A program made the position numbers and the translations under genes. Shown in pieces: positions 49,606 to 60,860 of a stretch of 64,000 nucleotides of DNA; position 1 is the first letter of the stretch, and every line of letters begins with the position of its first letter. The stretch comes from Crotophaga sulcirostris (taxonomy: Eukaryota; Chordata; Aves; Cuculiformes; Crotophagidae). The DNA lies in the NCBI GenBank assembly GCA_013397455.1, contig VYZB01000336.1, forward strand, positions 701,674 to 765,673. The letters are read 5' to 3'. A model generated the notes under the pieces. The model made no database searches. It was not told the DNA's origin and worked only from the letters and a program-made list of their open reading frames with translations.

Positions 49606-50768
49606 GCTCAGACCCAACCAGCATGGGTTCATGAAGGGCAAGTCCCGTTCGACCATCTTCATGTCTTTCTATGATCAGGTGACCTAGTGGATGAGAGCAC
49701 AGCTGTGGACATGTCTACCTTGTCTTTAGTAAGGCCTTTGACTCTTGTCTCCCACAGTGTTCTCCTAGAGAAGCTGGTGGCCCATGGCTTAGACAGGTGT
49801 ACTCCTCACTGGGTAAAAAAACGGCCAGATGGAGAAGCCCAGGGAGTTGTGGTGAATGGAATTAAATTTAGTTGCTAGCTTGCCACAAGCATTATCCCCA
49901 GGGCTCTGTGTTGGGACAGGTTCTGTTCAATATCTTTATCCATGATCTGGATGAGGGGATCGAGTGCTGCTTCAGTAAGTTTGCAGATGACACCAAACTG
50001 AGTGAAAATGACAGCCTGATTGAGGGCAGGAAGGCTCTTCAGAGGGACCCGGGCAGGCCGGATCCATGGTTGAAGACCAATTACATGAGATTCATCGAGG
50101 CCAAGTGCTGGGTCCTACACTTGGCACACAAGAACCCCATGCAATGTTCCAGGCTTGGGGAACAGTGGCTGGAAAGCTGCTCAGTGGAACAGGCCCTGGG
50201 GTTACTGGTTAACAGTGAGTGAGCATGAACCAGCAGTGGTCCAGGTGGCCAAGAAGGCCAACAGTATCTTGGCTTGGATCAGTCATGGTGAGGTCAGCAG
50301 GAGTAGAGAAGGAATCGTCCCCCTGGACTCGGCACTGGTGAGGCCGCACTTCGAATCCCGGGTTCAGTTTTGGGCTGCTCAGTACAAAAAAGATACTGAG
50401 CTACTGGAGCAAGTCCAGAGGAGAGTAATGAAGCTGGTAAAGGGTCTGGAGAACAAATCTTATGAGGAACAGTCAAGGGACCTGGGACTGTTTAGCCTGG
50501 AGGAGAGGAGGCTGAGGGGAGACCTTATCACTGTCTACAACTACCTGAAAGGAGGTTGTAGTCAGGTGGGTGTTGGTCTCTTCTCCCACCTGGCAGGCAA
50601 TAGGACAAGAACAAATGGCCTCATGTTCTGCCAGGGGAGGTTTGGATTAGACATCAGGAAAAATTTCTTCACTGTAAGGGTTCTCAGGCATTGGAAGAGG
50701 CTGCCCAGGGCAGTGGCGGAGTCACCAACCCTGGAGGTATTTCAAAGATGAGTAGATGAGGTACTCAG
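49606..50768 (+). mobile_element. CR1 LINE with decayed reverse transcriptase, group III, 3' end missing
   Basis: The most 5'-extended CR1 here. Its ORF2 remnant starts at HGFMKGKS (49620s), then has a stop before the segment with FADD (about 49981-49995), further breaks, and group III 3' UTR ending abruptly at GATGAGGTACTCAGG. It joins directly to group II sequence. Not functional. Confidence 0.88.
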
Positions 50769-51034
50769 GTCACAAGCAATAGGATGAGAGGAAATGGCCT
50801 CAAGTTGAACGAGGACAGGTTCAGATGGGATATTCGGAGAAGTTTCTTCACTAAAAGTGTGGTGAAGCAATGGAAGAGGCTTCCCACAGTAGTGGTGGAG
50901 TCACCATCCCTGGAGGGGTTCAAAAATGTATAGACACGGCACCTGGGCACATGGTTTAGTAGGCACAGTGAGGCTGTGTTGATGGTTGGACTGGTTGACC
51001 TTAGAGGTCTTTTTCAGTCTTAATGATTATATGA
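50769..51034 (+). mobile_element. CR1 LINE 3' fragment, group II, fused to preceding copy
   Basis: CACAAGCAATAGGATGAGAG to TAATGATTATATGACTCC. It supplies the 3' end that the group III copy lacks. Confidence 0.87.
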
Positions 51035-51775
51035 CTCCCTGGCTTCAGATGAGCTGTTGAGAAGTACACCAGGAACACAGCCCACTTTATATTACCAACA
51101 AATATATTTTTCTATGCTGCCATTGCCCAGCAGTAACAACTCCTAGGATAGACTTGCATAACTGTGTATAATTTCGCTTTACATTATCATCAGCACTTTG
51201 CAATCCATGTGTAGAAGAAAGATGTTTTCAGGAAATAGCTCTATTTCCACTAACCTAATTAAGTCATTAGCTCCAGAAATGCTCCTTCTGATGGACAACA
51301 AAGTGAAATGAGTGCTAATGGTCCTGGTTCCCCAGTGACTAAAAGGCCAAATGAAATAAAGGCTTTCCTGACTTCCTAGGCTTGAAATGACTCTGTGGTA
51401 GCAACTTTTACAGAATTTTTCCATGAACAGTAGCATTTAGTCCTGAGAGCAAACTGGGTCCCTTGACATCCACATACAAACTTCCTTCTTGTAGCATTTG
51501 GTTGCAGAATGACTCTCATAGGAATTTTTTATTGCATATGTGGTCAAATGTTTCTTACAGGTGCCAAGCAGAGGAAACAACTCCTTATGCAGAGTAGAAA
51601 TGTCTCAAAAAAATAAAACTTCATCCCTGCAAATACTTAAGCAAGAGTATTTGTGTTAACTGGAGAAGGATATATATGTTTTCATGACCTTATATATAAT
51701 AATTCAAGTGTCATAGTCAGAGAAACTGTTTCAGTAACCCTAAATTGCACGGCTTTACACAAAATCCCATAATAT

Positions 51776-51979
51776 GAGGGTGGTGAAGCCCTGGAACAGG
51801 TTTCCCAAAGAAGTTGTGGCTACTTCATTTCTAGAGGTATTCAAGGCCAGGTTGAATTGGACTTTGAGCAGCCTGATCCAGTGGGAGGTGTCCCTGCCCA
51901 TGACAAAGGATTTGGAACTGGATGGGCTTTGACATCCCTTCTAACCCAAACCATTCAATTATTCCATGATTCTATGGTT
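51776..51979 (+). mobile_element. CR1 LINE 3' fragment, group I
   Basis: TGAGGGTGGTGAAGCCCTGG to TATTCCATGATTCTATGG. Confidence 0.89.
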
Positions 51980-51994
51980 CATGCAGCTGGAGAA

Positions 51995-52846
51995 CACTCC
52001 AGCTGACGCTTTTGAGGGCACAGGGATCTGGACAAATTGGAAATCTGGGCAACCACAAACCACATGACATGTAACAATGGCAGGTGCATCTGGTGCACAA
52101 CCACCCTGCATATCCACACAGATGGGGGAGTGAGAGGCTGGAGAGCAGCCCTGTGGAAAGGGATCTGGGAATTCTGATTGACGGCAAATTGAACATGAGC
52201 CAGCAGTGCCCTGGCAGCCAAGAGGGCAACCATGTCCTGGGGTGCATTCAACACAGCATCACCAGCTGGGTGAGGGAGGAGATTGTCCCACTCTGTTCCA
52301 CATTTGTGTGGCCCCACTTTGAGCACTGGGTGCAGTTTGGAGTGACATAGGATGAAAAGGAATGAAAGCTGCTGGAGAGTTTCCAGAGGAGGCCACAAAG
52401 TTGGTGAAGGATTTGGAGGGGAAGATGCATGAGGAGCAGTTAAGGTTACTTGGTGTGTTCAGCCTGGAGAAGACATGACTGAGGGGAGATCTCATCACAG
52501 TCTGCAGCTTCCTCACAAGGGGAGAAGGAAGAGAAGGCACTGATCTCTTCTCCCTGGGCCTGAGGGAATGGCAGGAAGATGTGCCAGGGGAGGGTGAGGT
52601 TGGACATTAGGAAAAGGTTTTTCATGAGGTTCTTCACCTCTCACCAGAGGGTGGTGGAGAATTGGAACAGCTTCCCCAGCGAAGCAGTCACGGCACCAAG
52701 ACTGGCAATGTTCTAGAAGTGTTTGGCCACAGCTCTCAGACACATGGTGTGAATGTTGGGGTTGTCCTGGGCAGGGATAGCAGTTGTACTCAATGAACCT
52801 TGTGTGTTTCTTCCAACCCAGGGCATTCTATGAGTCCATGATTCTA
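51995..52846 (+). mobile_element. CR1 LINE 3' fragment, group IV
   Basis: About 850 bp, from the degraded ORF2 end (GGATCTGGACAAATTGG, GGGGGAGTGAGAGGCTGG) to GGCATTCTATGAGTCCATGATTC. A small duplication, TCTTCACCTCTCACCAGAGG, interrupts the TTCTTC..CCAGAGGGTGG stretch. Confidence 0.89.
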
Positions 52847-53210
52847 AATACTGCATTGCTTCCCATAAGCACCCAGTAATGTGTATCATTGATGATTAGT
52901 TTCATTTCAGCACTGTAACACTGAAGACTTACATTGTAAGGTTTATGGCCGCTATCAAACTGAAAGATGCATCTGAATTTGAGAAATGTAGCAGCATTAT
53001 AATGTGTCTTGTCTATTTTTATATTCATTAAATCTATATTTCTTACCATAAACACTGTAACTGCGAGTTTGTTCTAAAGTAGACAAATGTGTATTTTCTT
53101 AACATTCCTCAAAGTTATTTCAATTGGACACCTGCCATAACTGCTTTTAAAATCTTAATTTTATCTGTATTTCATAGCAGAAGGATGTTAAAATTTGACT
53201 GCAATACTAA

Positions 53211-53462
<252 letters not shown>

Positions 53463-53505
53463 TAAAATTTTCTAATGACTCAATGGAAAACTTGCAATTA
53501 GTAAT

Positions 53506-54080
53506 CAGCAGGTAGAGGTGCAGATTCTGCCCCTCTACTCTGCTGTTGTGAGACCTCACCTGGAGTCCTTCATTCAGTTCTGGAGTCCTCAGCATGGGAA
53601 AGAATACAGATCTGTTGGAGTAAGTCCAGAGGAGGCCACAAAGACAATTCGAGGGCTGGAACACCTCCCATGCAAGGACAAGCTAAGAGAGTTGGGGTTG
53701 TTCAGCCTGGAGAAGACAGGACTCTGGGGAGAACCTAGGGCGGCCATAGAGTACTGAAAGGGGCTCCAGGAAAGCTGGAGAGGAGCCCTTGATCAGGGAT
53801 TGCAGGGATAGGATGATGGTAACGGTTTGAAGCTGAAAGAGAGGAGATTGAGATGAGATCATAGGAAGGAATTTTTGACCCTGAGAGTGGTGAGGCCCTA
53901 GCACAGGTTGCCCAGAGAAGTGGTGGTTGCCCCATCCCTGGAGGTGTTCAAGATCAGGTTGAGTGGGGCTTTCAGCACCCTGATCCAGTGAGAGGTGTCC
54001 CTGCCCATGGCAAAGGGGTTGGAAATGGATGGGCTTTGAGGTCTTTTCAAATTCAAACTATTCCATGATTCTATGATTCA
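53506..54080 (+). mobile_element. CR1 LINE 3' fragment, group I
   Basis: AGCAGGTAGAGGTGCAGATT to ATTCCATGATTCTATGATTC; begins about 80 nt after a DCC donor. Confidence 0.9.
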
Positions 54081-54151
54081 ATTAATTCCATATCAGTCAG
54101 AAGAGATCCTACTTGGTACTGCTGTTCAGAGATAAAAGGAAAATGCTACAT

Positions 54152-54363
54152 CAGGGGTGTCAAACTCGTGGCCTATGGGCCGAATCCAGCCCTCCACCTT
54201 GTTTTATATGGTCTGGCACCTTGTTTCTGCCCAGCAGCAGCACCGAGCTCCTTGCACCTATGCTCCTGCCAGTGTGCTAGTCACACATGCAGCATGTGTG
54301 ATGTGCGTTACACTGCAGGAGCAGGAGCAGGAGAACATCTGGAGCTGTGAGGTTGACACCCTG
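54152..54363. mobile_element. hAT-like miniature DNA transposon (212 bp)
   Basis: Terminal inverted repeats CAGGGGTGTCAAACTC (54152-54167) and GAGGTTGACACCCTG (54349-54363) match after one gap and one mismatch. A perfect 8-bp direct duplication TGCTACAT flanks it (54144-54151 and 54364-54371). An 8-bp target duplication and CAGGGG-type ends are hAT hallmarks. The interior has a perfect 10-bp palindrome arm pair around 54291 and no coding capacity, so it is a non-autonomous copy. Confidence 0.85.
54281..54301. repeat. Perfect inverted repeat inside hAT-like element
   Basis: TCACACATGC and GCATGTGTGA are 10-bp arms around a single A at 54291. Outer imperfect arms (GCTCCTGC, AGTGT) extend the hairpin. 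Confidence 0.9.
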
Positions 54364-54683
54364 TGCTACATACAGTGGTTGAAAAAAGTAATCCACATAA
54401 TGAGGCAGTAACTATATTTTAAAATTCAATCAGCTGAGGGAAAGCACTCTGACACCTCCTAACATTCTACCATCAATAATGAAGCTAATTGGATTTGACT
54501 GGATTTCTCTAGGGAGAACCCTTTTCATTTTCACAGAAGGTGACAGTAGGAGCCTGTAATGACTCACTCCTATCAACAGAGCAAGCATGAAAAATTATGA
54601 TTCAAAATCTCAGCAAATGGAGATGCAACATAGTTTTGCTTTATCAGTTGTTCCAGATAAGCTTTAAGCTTCAGCTTTAATGT

Positions 54684-54953
54684 TTAAGTTGAAAGAGGGG
54701 AGATTTTAAGCTGGAAGAGGGGAGATTTAGCTTAGATATCAGGTAGAAAAGGCTTATATGACCATGATGAGGCACTGACACAGGTTGCCCAGAGAAGTCT
54801 TGGCTGCCCCATCCCCGGAGGTGTTCAAGGCCAGGTTGGATCAGGCTTTGAGCAACATGATGAAGTGAAAAGCGTCCCTGTCTACCGTAGAGGGGGTTGG
54901 AATTGGATGCGCTTTAAGGTCTCTTCCAACCCAAACCATTCTCTGATTCTATG
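54684..54953 (+). mobile_element. CR1 LINE 3' fragment, group I
   Basis: TTTAAGTTGAAAGAGGGGAG to CTCTGATTCTATGATCC. The AGAGGGGAGATTT unit is duplicated near its 5' end. Confidence 0.88.
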
Positions 54954-55117
54954 ATCCCTGGAGGTGTCAAGGTGACACCTGGAGGTGTCAAGGCCAGGTT
55001 GGATGGGGCTTTGAGCAACCGAATCCAGTGGAAGGTATCTCTGCCCATGGCAGGGTCGTTGGATTTGGATGGGCTGTGAGGTTCCTTCCAACCCAAAACA
55101 TTCAATGATTCTGTATT
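54954..55117 (+). mobile_element. CR1 LINE short 3' fragment, group I
   Basis: CCTGGAGGTGTCAAGGTGAC, with GGAGGTGTCAAGG repeated, to CATTCAATGATTCTG. Tandem after the previous copy. Confidence 0.87.
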
Positions 55118-55162
55118 CTTTAAGGTCCATTCCAACCCAAACCATTGAACGATTGCATGATA
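55118..55162 (+). mobile_element. CR1 LINE minimal 3' end, group I
   Basis: CTTTAAGGTCCATTCCAACC plus a degraded tail, 45 bp. Third tail in a row. Confidence 0.8.
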
Positions 55163-55729
55163 TTTTTCAGCACATGTTATTAACAACAAAGTAATTAAAA
55201 CCTAATCCCTTTTCCTTAATGATTAATGAGAAGGAGCAAGCAAAACAGGGACACATATTGCTTTTAACTGGTATTTCATCATCAATGTGTTTATGAGAGC
55301 AAAGGACTGTACTTCTATCAGACTCAATATCAGATTAACACGGAGAGATATTCCTCTTCTTTCTTCCCTGCTGCCTGTCTGTGTTAAGCCCAGAGATGGT
55401 CTACCCAGAAATTACTAGTTATGAAGCTGTAAGCAACATTATCATGAGCGGGAAGCAAGGTGCTTGCCACAGCTCTGCTCCTTCTATTTTAACTGTCACT
55501 CATGAATTTGCACAAAGGTATGAAATTACTTTTAAAAGGACTTTTAATTAATGAAGAACTCTAATGACATAAATGGTGAACCTGTTCTAGGAAAGGAGCA
55601 TAGCATACAAGAGAACATGTTATCGCTGTGTCTTCTCTTGAGAAAATCCAGGCATTTGTGTACAAAAATAACATCTTGCAGGTGGTAACTGAAACTGGGG
55701 TGCAAGTTGGGTTGAGAAGTCATTTCTGT

Positions 55730-55930
55730 GTCGGGGGAGGTTCAGATTAGACATCAGGAAAATTTTCTTCACCAGAAGGGATGTCAGGAACTGACAGAGA
55801 TTGCCAAGGGAGTTGGTTGAGTCACCAACCCTAGAGGGATTTAAAAGATGAGCAGATGTCAGGGCTCAGGGATCTGGTTTATTAGTGGACTGGTACAATC
55901 AAGGGATAATATGATTCTATTGTTCTATGA
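55730..55930 (+). mobile_element. CR1 LINE 3' fragment, group III
   Basis: GTCGGGGGAGGTTCAGATTA to GATTCTATTGTTCTATGA. Confidence 0.86.
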
Positions 55931-56033
55931 AATTCAGACTCAGTCCTGTGCCTGAGAGGCTTGGAATTAGCATTCACACCCAAGCCTTAGCTTGTAAATG
56001 TTCAAGGCCAAGTTGAACGAATCTTTGAGTAGT
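55931..56033 (+). repeat. Direct repeat, copy 1 (unique + CR1 sequence)
   Basis: About 100 bp that recurs at 56597. It includes a 25-bp exact match (55955-55979 with 56621-56645) that is not CR1, followed by a group I CR1 piece (TGTTCAAGGCCAAGTTGAAC). Confidence 0.82.
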
Positions 56034-56054
56034 CTCATAGTCATATATAAAATC

Positions 56055-56155
56055 GCAGAATCATGGAATCAGAAAAGTTTGAGTTGTAAGGAACCTTAAA
56101 GATCATCCAGTTCCAACCCTCCTGCAATGGGCAGGAACTTCACCACTAGACAAGG
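56055..56155 (-). mobile_element. CR1 LINE short 3' fragment, group I
   Basis: Antisense: CAGAATCATGGAATCAGAAA to CTTCACCACTAGACAAGGC. Confidence 0.85.
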
Positions 56156-56496
56156 CTGGGGCTTGTTCAGCCTTGAGAAGAGAAGGCTCTGGGGAGATGT
56201 TATAGCAGCCTTCCGGTACTGAAAGGGGCTACAGGAAAGTTGGGGAGGTGCTCTTGATCAGGGAGTGCAGGGGTAGGATGAGTGGAACAGTTTGAAGCTG
56301 AAAGAGGGGCGGGAAGAAATTTTTCCCTGTGAGTGCGGTGAGGCCCTGGCACAGGCTGCTCAGAGAAGTAGTAGCTGCCCCACGCCTGAAGGTGTTCAAG
56401 GCCAGTTTAGATCCGTGTCCTTGCTTACGGCAGGGTGTTGGAACTGGATGGGCTTTGAGGTCCCTTCCAAACCAAACTATTCTATGAATCTATGAT
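56156..56496 (+). mobile_element. CR1 LINE 3' fragment, group I
   Basis: CTGGGGCTTGTTCAGCCTTG to TATTCTATGAATCTATGATTC. It has lost about 60 bp before the GGAAGAAATTTTTCCC segment. Confidence 0.88.
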
Positions 56497-56596
56497 TCAT
56501 TTAACATGAGCTGTACAAAAGCCAAGCAAAATGATGCCAGAGAAGGGGTGATGCATGTTCCCCACAGCACTCCCACAACTAAAGGGGAATTAGGGA

Positions 56597-56698
56597 AATT
56601 CAGACACAGACCTGTACTTAAGAGGCTTGGAATTAGCATTCACACTCAAATCTTGGCTGGTAAGTGTTCAAGACCAGGTTGGATGAGGCTTGGCACAA
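56597..56698 (+). repeat. Direct repeat, copy 2
   Basis: Second copy of the 55931-56033 unit, 666 bp downstream. Here the CR1 part continues on to a full 3' end at 56809. Confidence 0.82.
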
Positions 56699-56809
56699 CC
56701 TGACACAGTGGAAGGTGTCCCTCCCCATGGCAGGGAGGTTGGAATTGGATGGGCTTTAAGGTCCCTTCCAGCTCAAGCTATTCCATAATTCTATAATTCT
56801 ATGATTCTA
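56655..56809 (+). mobile_element. CR1 LINE short 3' fragment, group I
   Basis: GGCTGGTAAGTGTTCAAGAC to CATAATTCTATAATTCTATGATTC; three tail units. Confidence 0.88.
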
Positions 56810-57865
56810 GGGAAGAGATGACACACTATCTCCACATTATTCCCATAGGGGCTTTTTTTTTGTGGGAGCTTGTATTTGAATTTGTCTTTACATGAGTAGT
56901 AAATTCTGGTTTTCAGCCAGCTCTGAAGGAAGGAAAACTCCTTATTCAGCCATTAAGGAAGGCTTTCAATGAATGAGCCAGTGTCCTTGGCAGCCCTTTT
57001 TCCTTCACTGATATCAGTGTCTCTAAAGCGTTCTATCAACCATTCATGCTGGGAGTGAAAAGTCTCATCCAACAGTTTTCATGAATTAGTGAGAGTCAGG
57101 AAAAAAAGAATGAAAAATTGTATCGATTTGTTCTGAGCTTATCACCACCTGCCCAGGTTCTCTGGACTTTCTTGTCCATGTCATGTTTCATTTTGAATGA
57201 ATTATTGGTGAGATCCTGATTATTCATTCTCCGCTGCCATGAAATGCGAAGAGATAGTGCTTTGTCGGGTGCTCCATCTCTATCAAGCAGAGAGTGCCAA
57301 CTTAATTTCATGCTCAAAATTTGTGCCAAGAAGAAGCAGTCCATTAGATTGAGTTTAAAATGAGTCGAGGCATCAAAATATAATAACGGCAGACTAATAA
57401 GATATGAGAAGATATAGAGACTCAGATATTTAACTAAACCAAAAATTAATGCACTATATGTCACCTACTTTGTAGTGTTTACACAGAGTACCATAAAAAC
57501 CGTTTAAGGAAATGAATTCTAGATCAGACAGCATCAACAGATATCAAAAAGATGAATGTATATAGTTGTTACATCTCCTAATAGCCTACAAGGACTAAGT
57601 CTAATACCCTGCCATGAATACTTAATGATATCCACCCTAAATATGTCATGTTCAATAATATTCAACTGTTTCTTTGACAAATCTAGTCCTACACTTGAGG
57701 TGAAAAGACTTTCTGAAGCCTTGAGTGCATTCTGAATTATGCAAAAATGTTGCTTTCCTTCCCTTAATAATTATTAACAGAAGATGTGTATACGTCATAT
57801 GGTAATGTGTACTCTGATGGCAACCCTATGACTAGAGGAAGTTTAAACCACAAGGACTAAATAAT

Positions 57866-58664
57866 CTGCTTGAGGGTAGGGAGGCTCTGCAGAGGGAGCT
57901 GAACAGGCTGGATTGATGGACTGCAACCAATGGTATGAAATACCACAAGGCCAAGTGCCAGGTCCTGCACTTGGGCCACAACAACCTCATGCAGCACTCT
58001 AGGCTTGGGGAAGAGTGGTTAGAAATCTGCCTGGCAGAGAAGAACCTGGGGGTTCTGGTCAACAGCAGCTGAACATAAGCCAGCAGTGACCCCGGTGGGC
58101 AAGAAGGCCAATAGCATCCTGGCCTGTATCAGAAACAGCGTGGCCAGCAGGAACAGGGAATTATAGTTCCCCTGTACACTGCACTGGGTTCAGTTTTGGG
58201 CCCCTCACTCCAAAAAGGACATTGAGGGGCTGGAGCATGTCCAGAGAAGGGGAATGGAGGTGGTGAAGGGACTGGAGAACAAGACTTATGAGGAATGGCT
58301 GAAGGAACTGTGGCTGTTTAGCCTAGAGAAAAGGAGACTGAGGGGAGACCTCATCACTGTCTACCAGCATCTGAAAGGAGGTTGTAGCAAAGTGGGTGTT
58401 GGTCTCTTCTCCCAAGTAAGAACTGATAGAACATGAGGAAATGGCCTCAAGTTGCATCAAAGTAGGTTCAGATTAGACATCAGGAAAACCTTCTTCACAA
58501 AAAAGGGTTCTCAGGAACTGGAAGAGGCTGCCCAGGCAGGAGGTGAAGTCACCATCCCTGGAGGCATTTAGAAGATGTGTAGATGAGGTGCTCAGGGATG
58601 TTTTAGTAGTGGGCAGGTATGGTTGGACTTGATGACCTCAAAGGTCTTTTCCAACCAAATGATG
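57866..58664 (+). mobile_element. CR1 LINE 3' fragment, group III
   Basis: About 800 bp, from the ORF2 end (GAGGGTAGGGAGGCTCTGC, CAAGGCCAAGTGCCAGG) to CTTTTCCAACCAAATGATG. Confidence 0.9.
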
Positions 58665-59283
58665 AATCATCTTCACAAGTCTATGAATCAAAGACCCACT
58701 AAGTCAACCACTGCCTCCTTTTATATATTATAGTGCATAAAACTCCTCCAAGGAACCAAGCCATTAGTCGTGTTGTAATTGTAATGTGAGTATGTGTAGT
58801 GGCTTTCCTTTACTAATGAAAACATAGTGATCTGTGAGAAAGAGATATGTTTAGTAGTAAATAACACCACCATGGAGCAATGAGTTTATATTCTTCCATC
58901 TCAGCTCCACCGATGATAATATACAGGCAAATGGACAAATCCTTAATTTATGTAAATTGTTGTTACACTGTGAATTTCAATCAACCTGCGCCTGTTTCCA
59001 TCACTTGAAGATCTGCTTTTTTATGCTCTGGCTGGTCAAATTTATCCCTTATAGCATGGAGAGTCTGATACATAAATTCTTAAGGACCCTGAATAGAAGG
59101 ATAAAGTGGGATTGAACATCCCATCTATTTTTGTTATATAATTTGAGGTCATTACTGGATTTTTTACTCCCTGATAAACCTGGATGACTTCAGTATATAT
59201 TATGTGCTCGTATATATGTATGTAAAAGAGAAGCAGAGAGAACTCCAAAAATATCTGTATTTTGTAGCCTTTCACAGTGTACT

Positions 59284-59911
59284 ACCACAGCAGTGGCCCA
59301 TGTGGCCAAGAAGACCAATAGCATCCTGGCTTGGATCAGCCAGCGTGTGGCCAGCAGGAGCAGGGAAGTCACCCCTCCTCTGTACTCAGCATAGGTGAGG
59401 CCATACCTTGAATCCTGGGTTTAGTTTCGGGCCCCTCACTACAAGAATGACATTGAGGGACTGGAGTACATCCAGAGAAGGGGAATGGAGCTGGGGAAGA
59501 GTCTGGAGCACAGGGGTTCTGGAAGTGACTGAGGAACCTGGGGTTGTTTAGTCTGAAGAAGATGAAGGTGAGGGGAGACCTCATTGCTCTCTGCAACTCC
59601 CTGAACAGAGGTTGCAGTGACGTGGATGTTGGTTTCTTCTCCCAAGGAACAAGAGACAGGAGGAGAGGAAATGGCCTCAAGTTGCACCAGGGGAGGTTCA
59701 GATTAGACATCAGGAAAATTTTCTTCACTGAAATGGTTATCAGGTATTGAAACAGCTGCCGAAGGAGGTGGTGGCTTGTCCATTCCTAGAGGTATTTAAA
59801 AGATGAGTAGATGAGGTGCTCAGGGATCTGATTTAGTAGTGGACAGGTATGGTTGGACTCAATGATCTCAAAGGCCTTTTCCCTCCAAGCGATTCCATGA
59901 TTGTATGAATT
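59284..59911 (+). mobile_element. CR1 LINE 3' fragment, group III
   Basis: CCACAGCAGTGGCCCATGTG to AAGCGATTCCATGATTGTATGAA. Confidence 0.9.
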
Positions 59912-60112
59912 GTTCATGAAGTTAAATTCCAACTCTGTGTGTTACATCACTTTTTTTGGCATATAAATATTCAGATATCTATTAACTTGCAGAAGTGAAT
60001 AAATAGTCTGCAATTTATTTGCAACTCCCCATTGAAGCGTGACAGCTACAGGGTGAATGAACTGGTGACAGACAGACAGGAAGGAAGATTTCCCCAGTCT
60101 TTTAAATAACTG

Positions 60113-60186
60113 TCTGGCAGGGGGGTTGGAACTAGACGATCTTTCAGGTCCCTTACAACCCAAATCTTTCTATGATTCTATGATTT
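60113..60186 (+). mobile_element. CR1 LINE short 3' end, group I
   Basis: TGGCAGGGGGGTTGGAACTA to CTTTCTATGATTCTATGATT. Confidence 0.87.
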
Positions 60187-60462
60187 TTTTCCCCCATCTA
60201 TAACAGAAACAAGCAAATCTCAGAGCTGCGCTTACTCAATGTGTTTATGCTTCTTTCTGCTCAGCTGTACCTGTTCTGGATTTCAGCCAACATTCACAGA
60301 GAGCCTTCGCCTGAGTACTGAGCTCCTTTATTTGCCAAAAAGTAGAGAGCAGCATTTGGCGTAGCAGAATCACACAAATCATTCCATCAATACACATATA
60401 CTGGAACAAAGTTGCCTGTTAATGCACCTTTAGTATAACATCAAGCATGAATAAAATAGTGA

Positions 60463-60617
60463 CTGCCCCATCCCTCAAGGTGTTCAAGACTAGGTTGGAT
60501 GAGGCTTTCAGCAATCTGATCCAGTGGGAGATGTCTCTGCCCATGGCAGGGGGTTGGAACTGGATGGGCTTTAAAATCACTTCCAACCCAAACCATTCTA
60601 TGATTCTATGATTCTAA
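60463..60617 (+). mobile_element. CR1 LINE short 3' fragment, group I
   Basis: GTGACTGCCCCATCCCTCAA to CATTCTATGATTCTATGATTC. Confidence 0.89.
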
Positions 60618-60860
60618 AACACTGATGAGTTTTTAAAGGGGTGAGTGGAAAGGGGGGAAGAGGTCATGGGCTGAGCTTCATAATGCTCTCAGAGTTAAAA
60701 TCAGCAAGGAACTTTGTCCATGGGTTTTCTACAGCACATCAAGTTAAAAGTCCACATCGTACCATTCCAGAGAGAGCTCTGAAGTGGCCGATGCTGCTGC
60801 TCTCCTTTTTATGGCGTGGGTGCATTTCCAGCACTGCAGTGCCATCTAATGCTGTCTTGG

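Noticed and set aside
49872..50751. Long open stretches resembling reverse transcriptase and downstream protein
   Set aside because: They are decayed CR1 ORF2 and translated 3' UTR, with stops and frame changes. No intact domain set, so not called as genes.
57096..57464. 122-codon open frame on the minus strand
   Set aside because: AT-rich, no recognisable domain, no splice or promoter context; likely chance.
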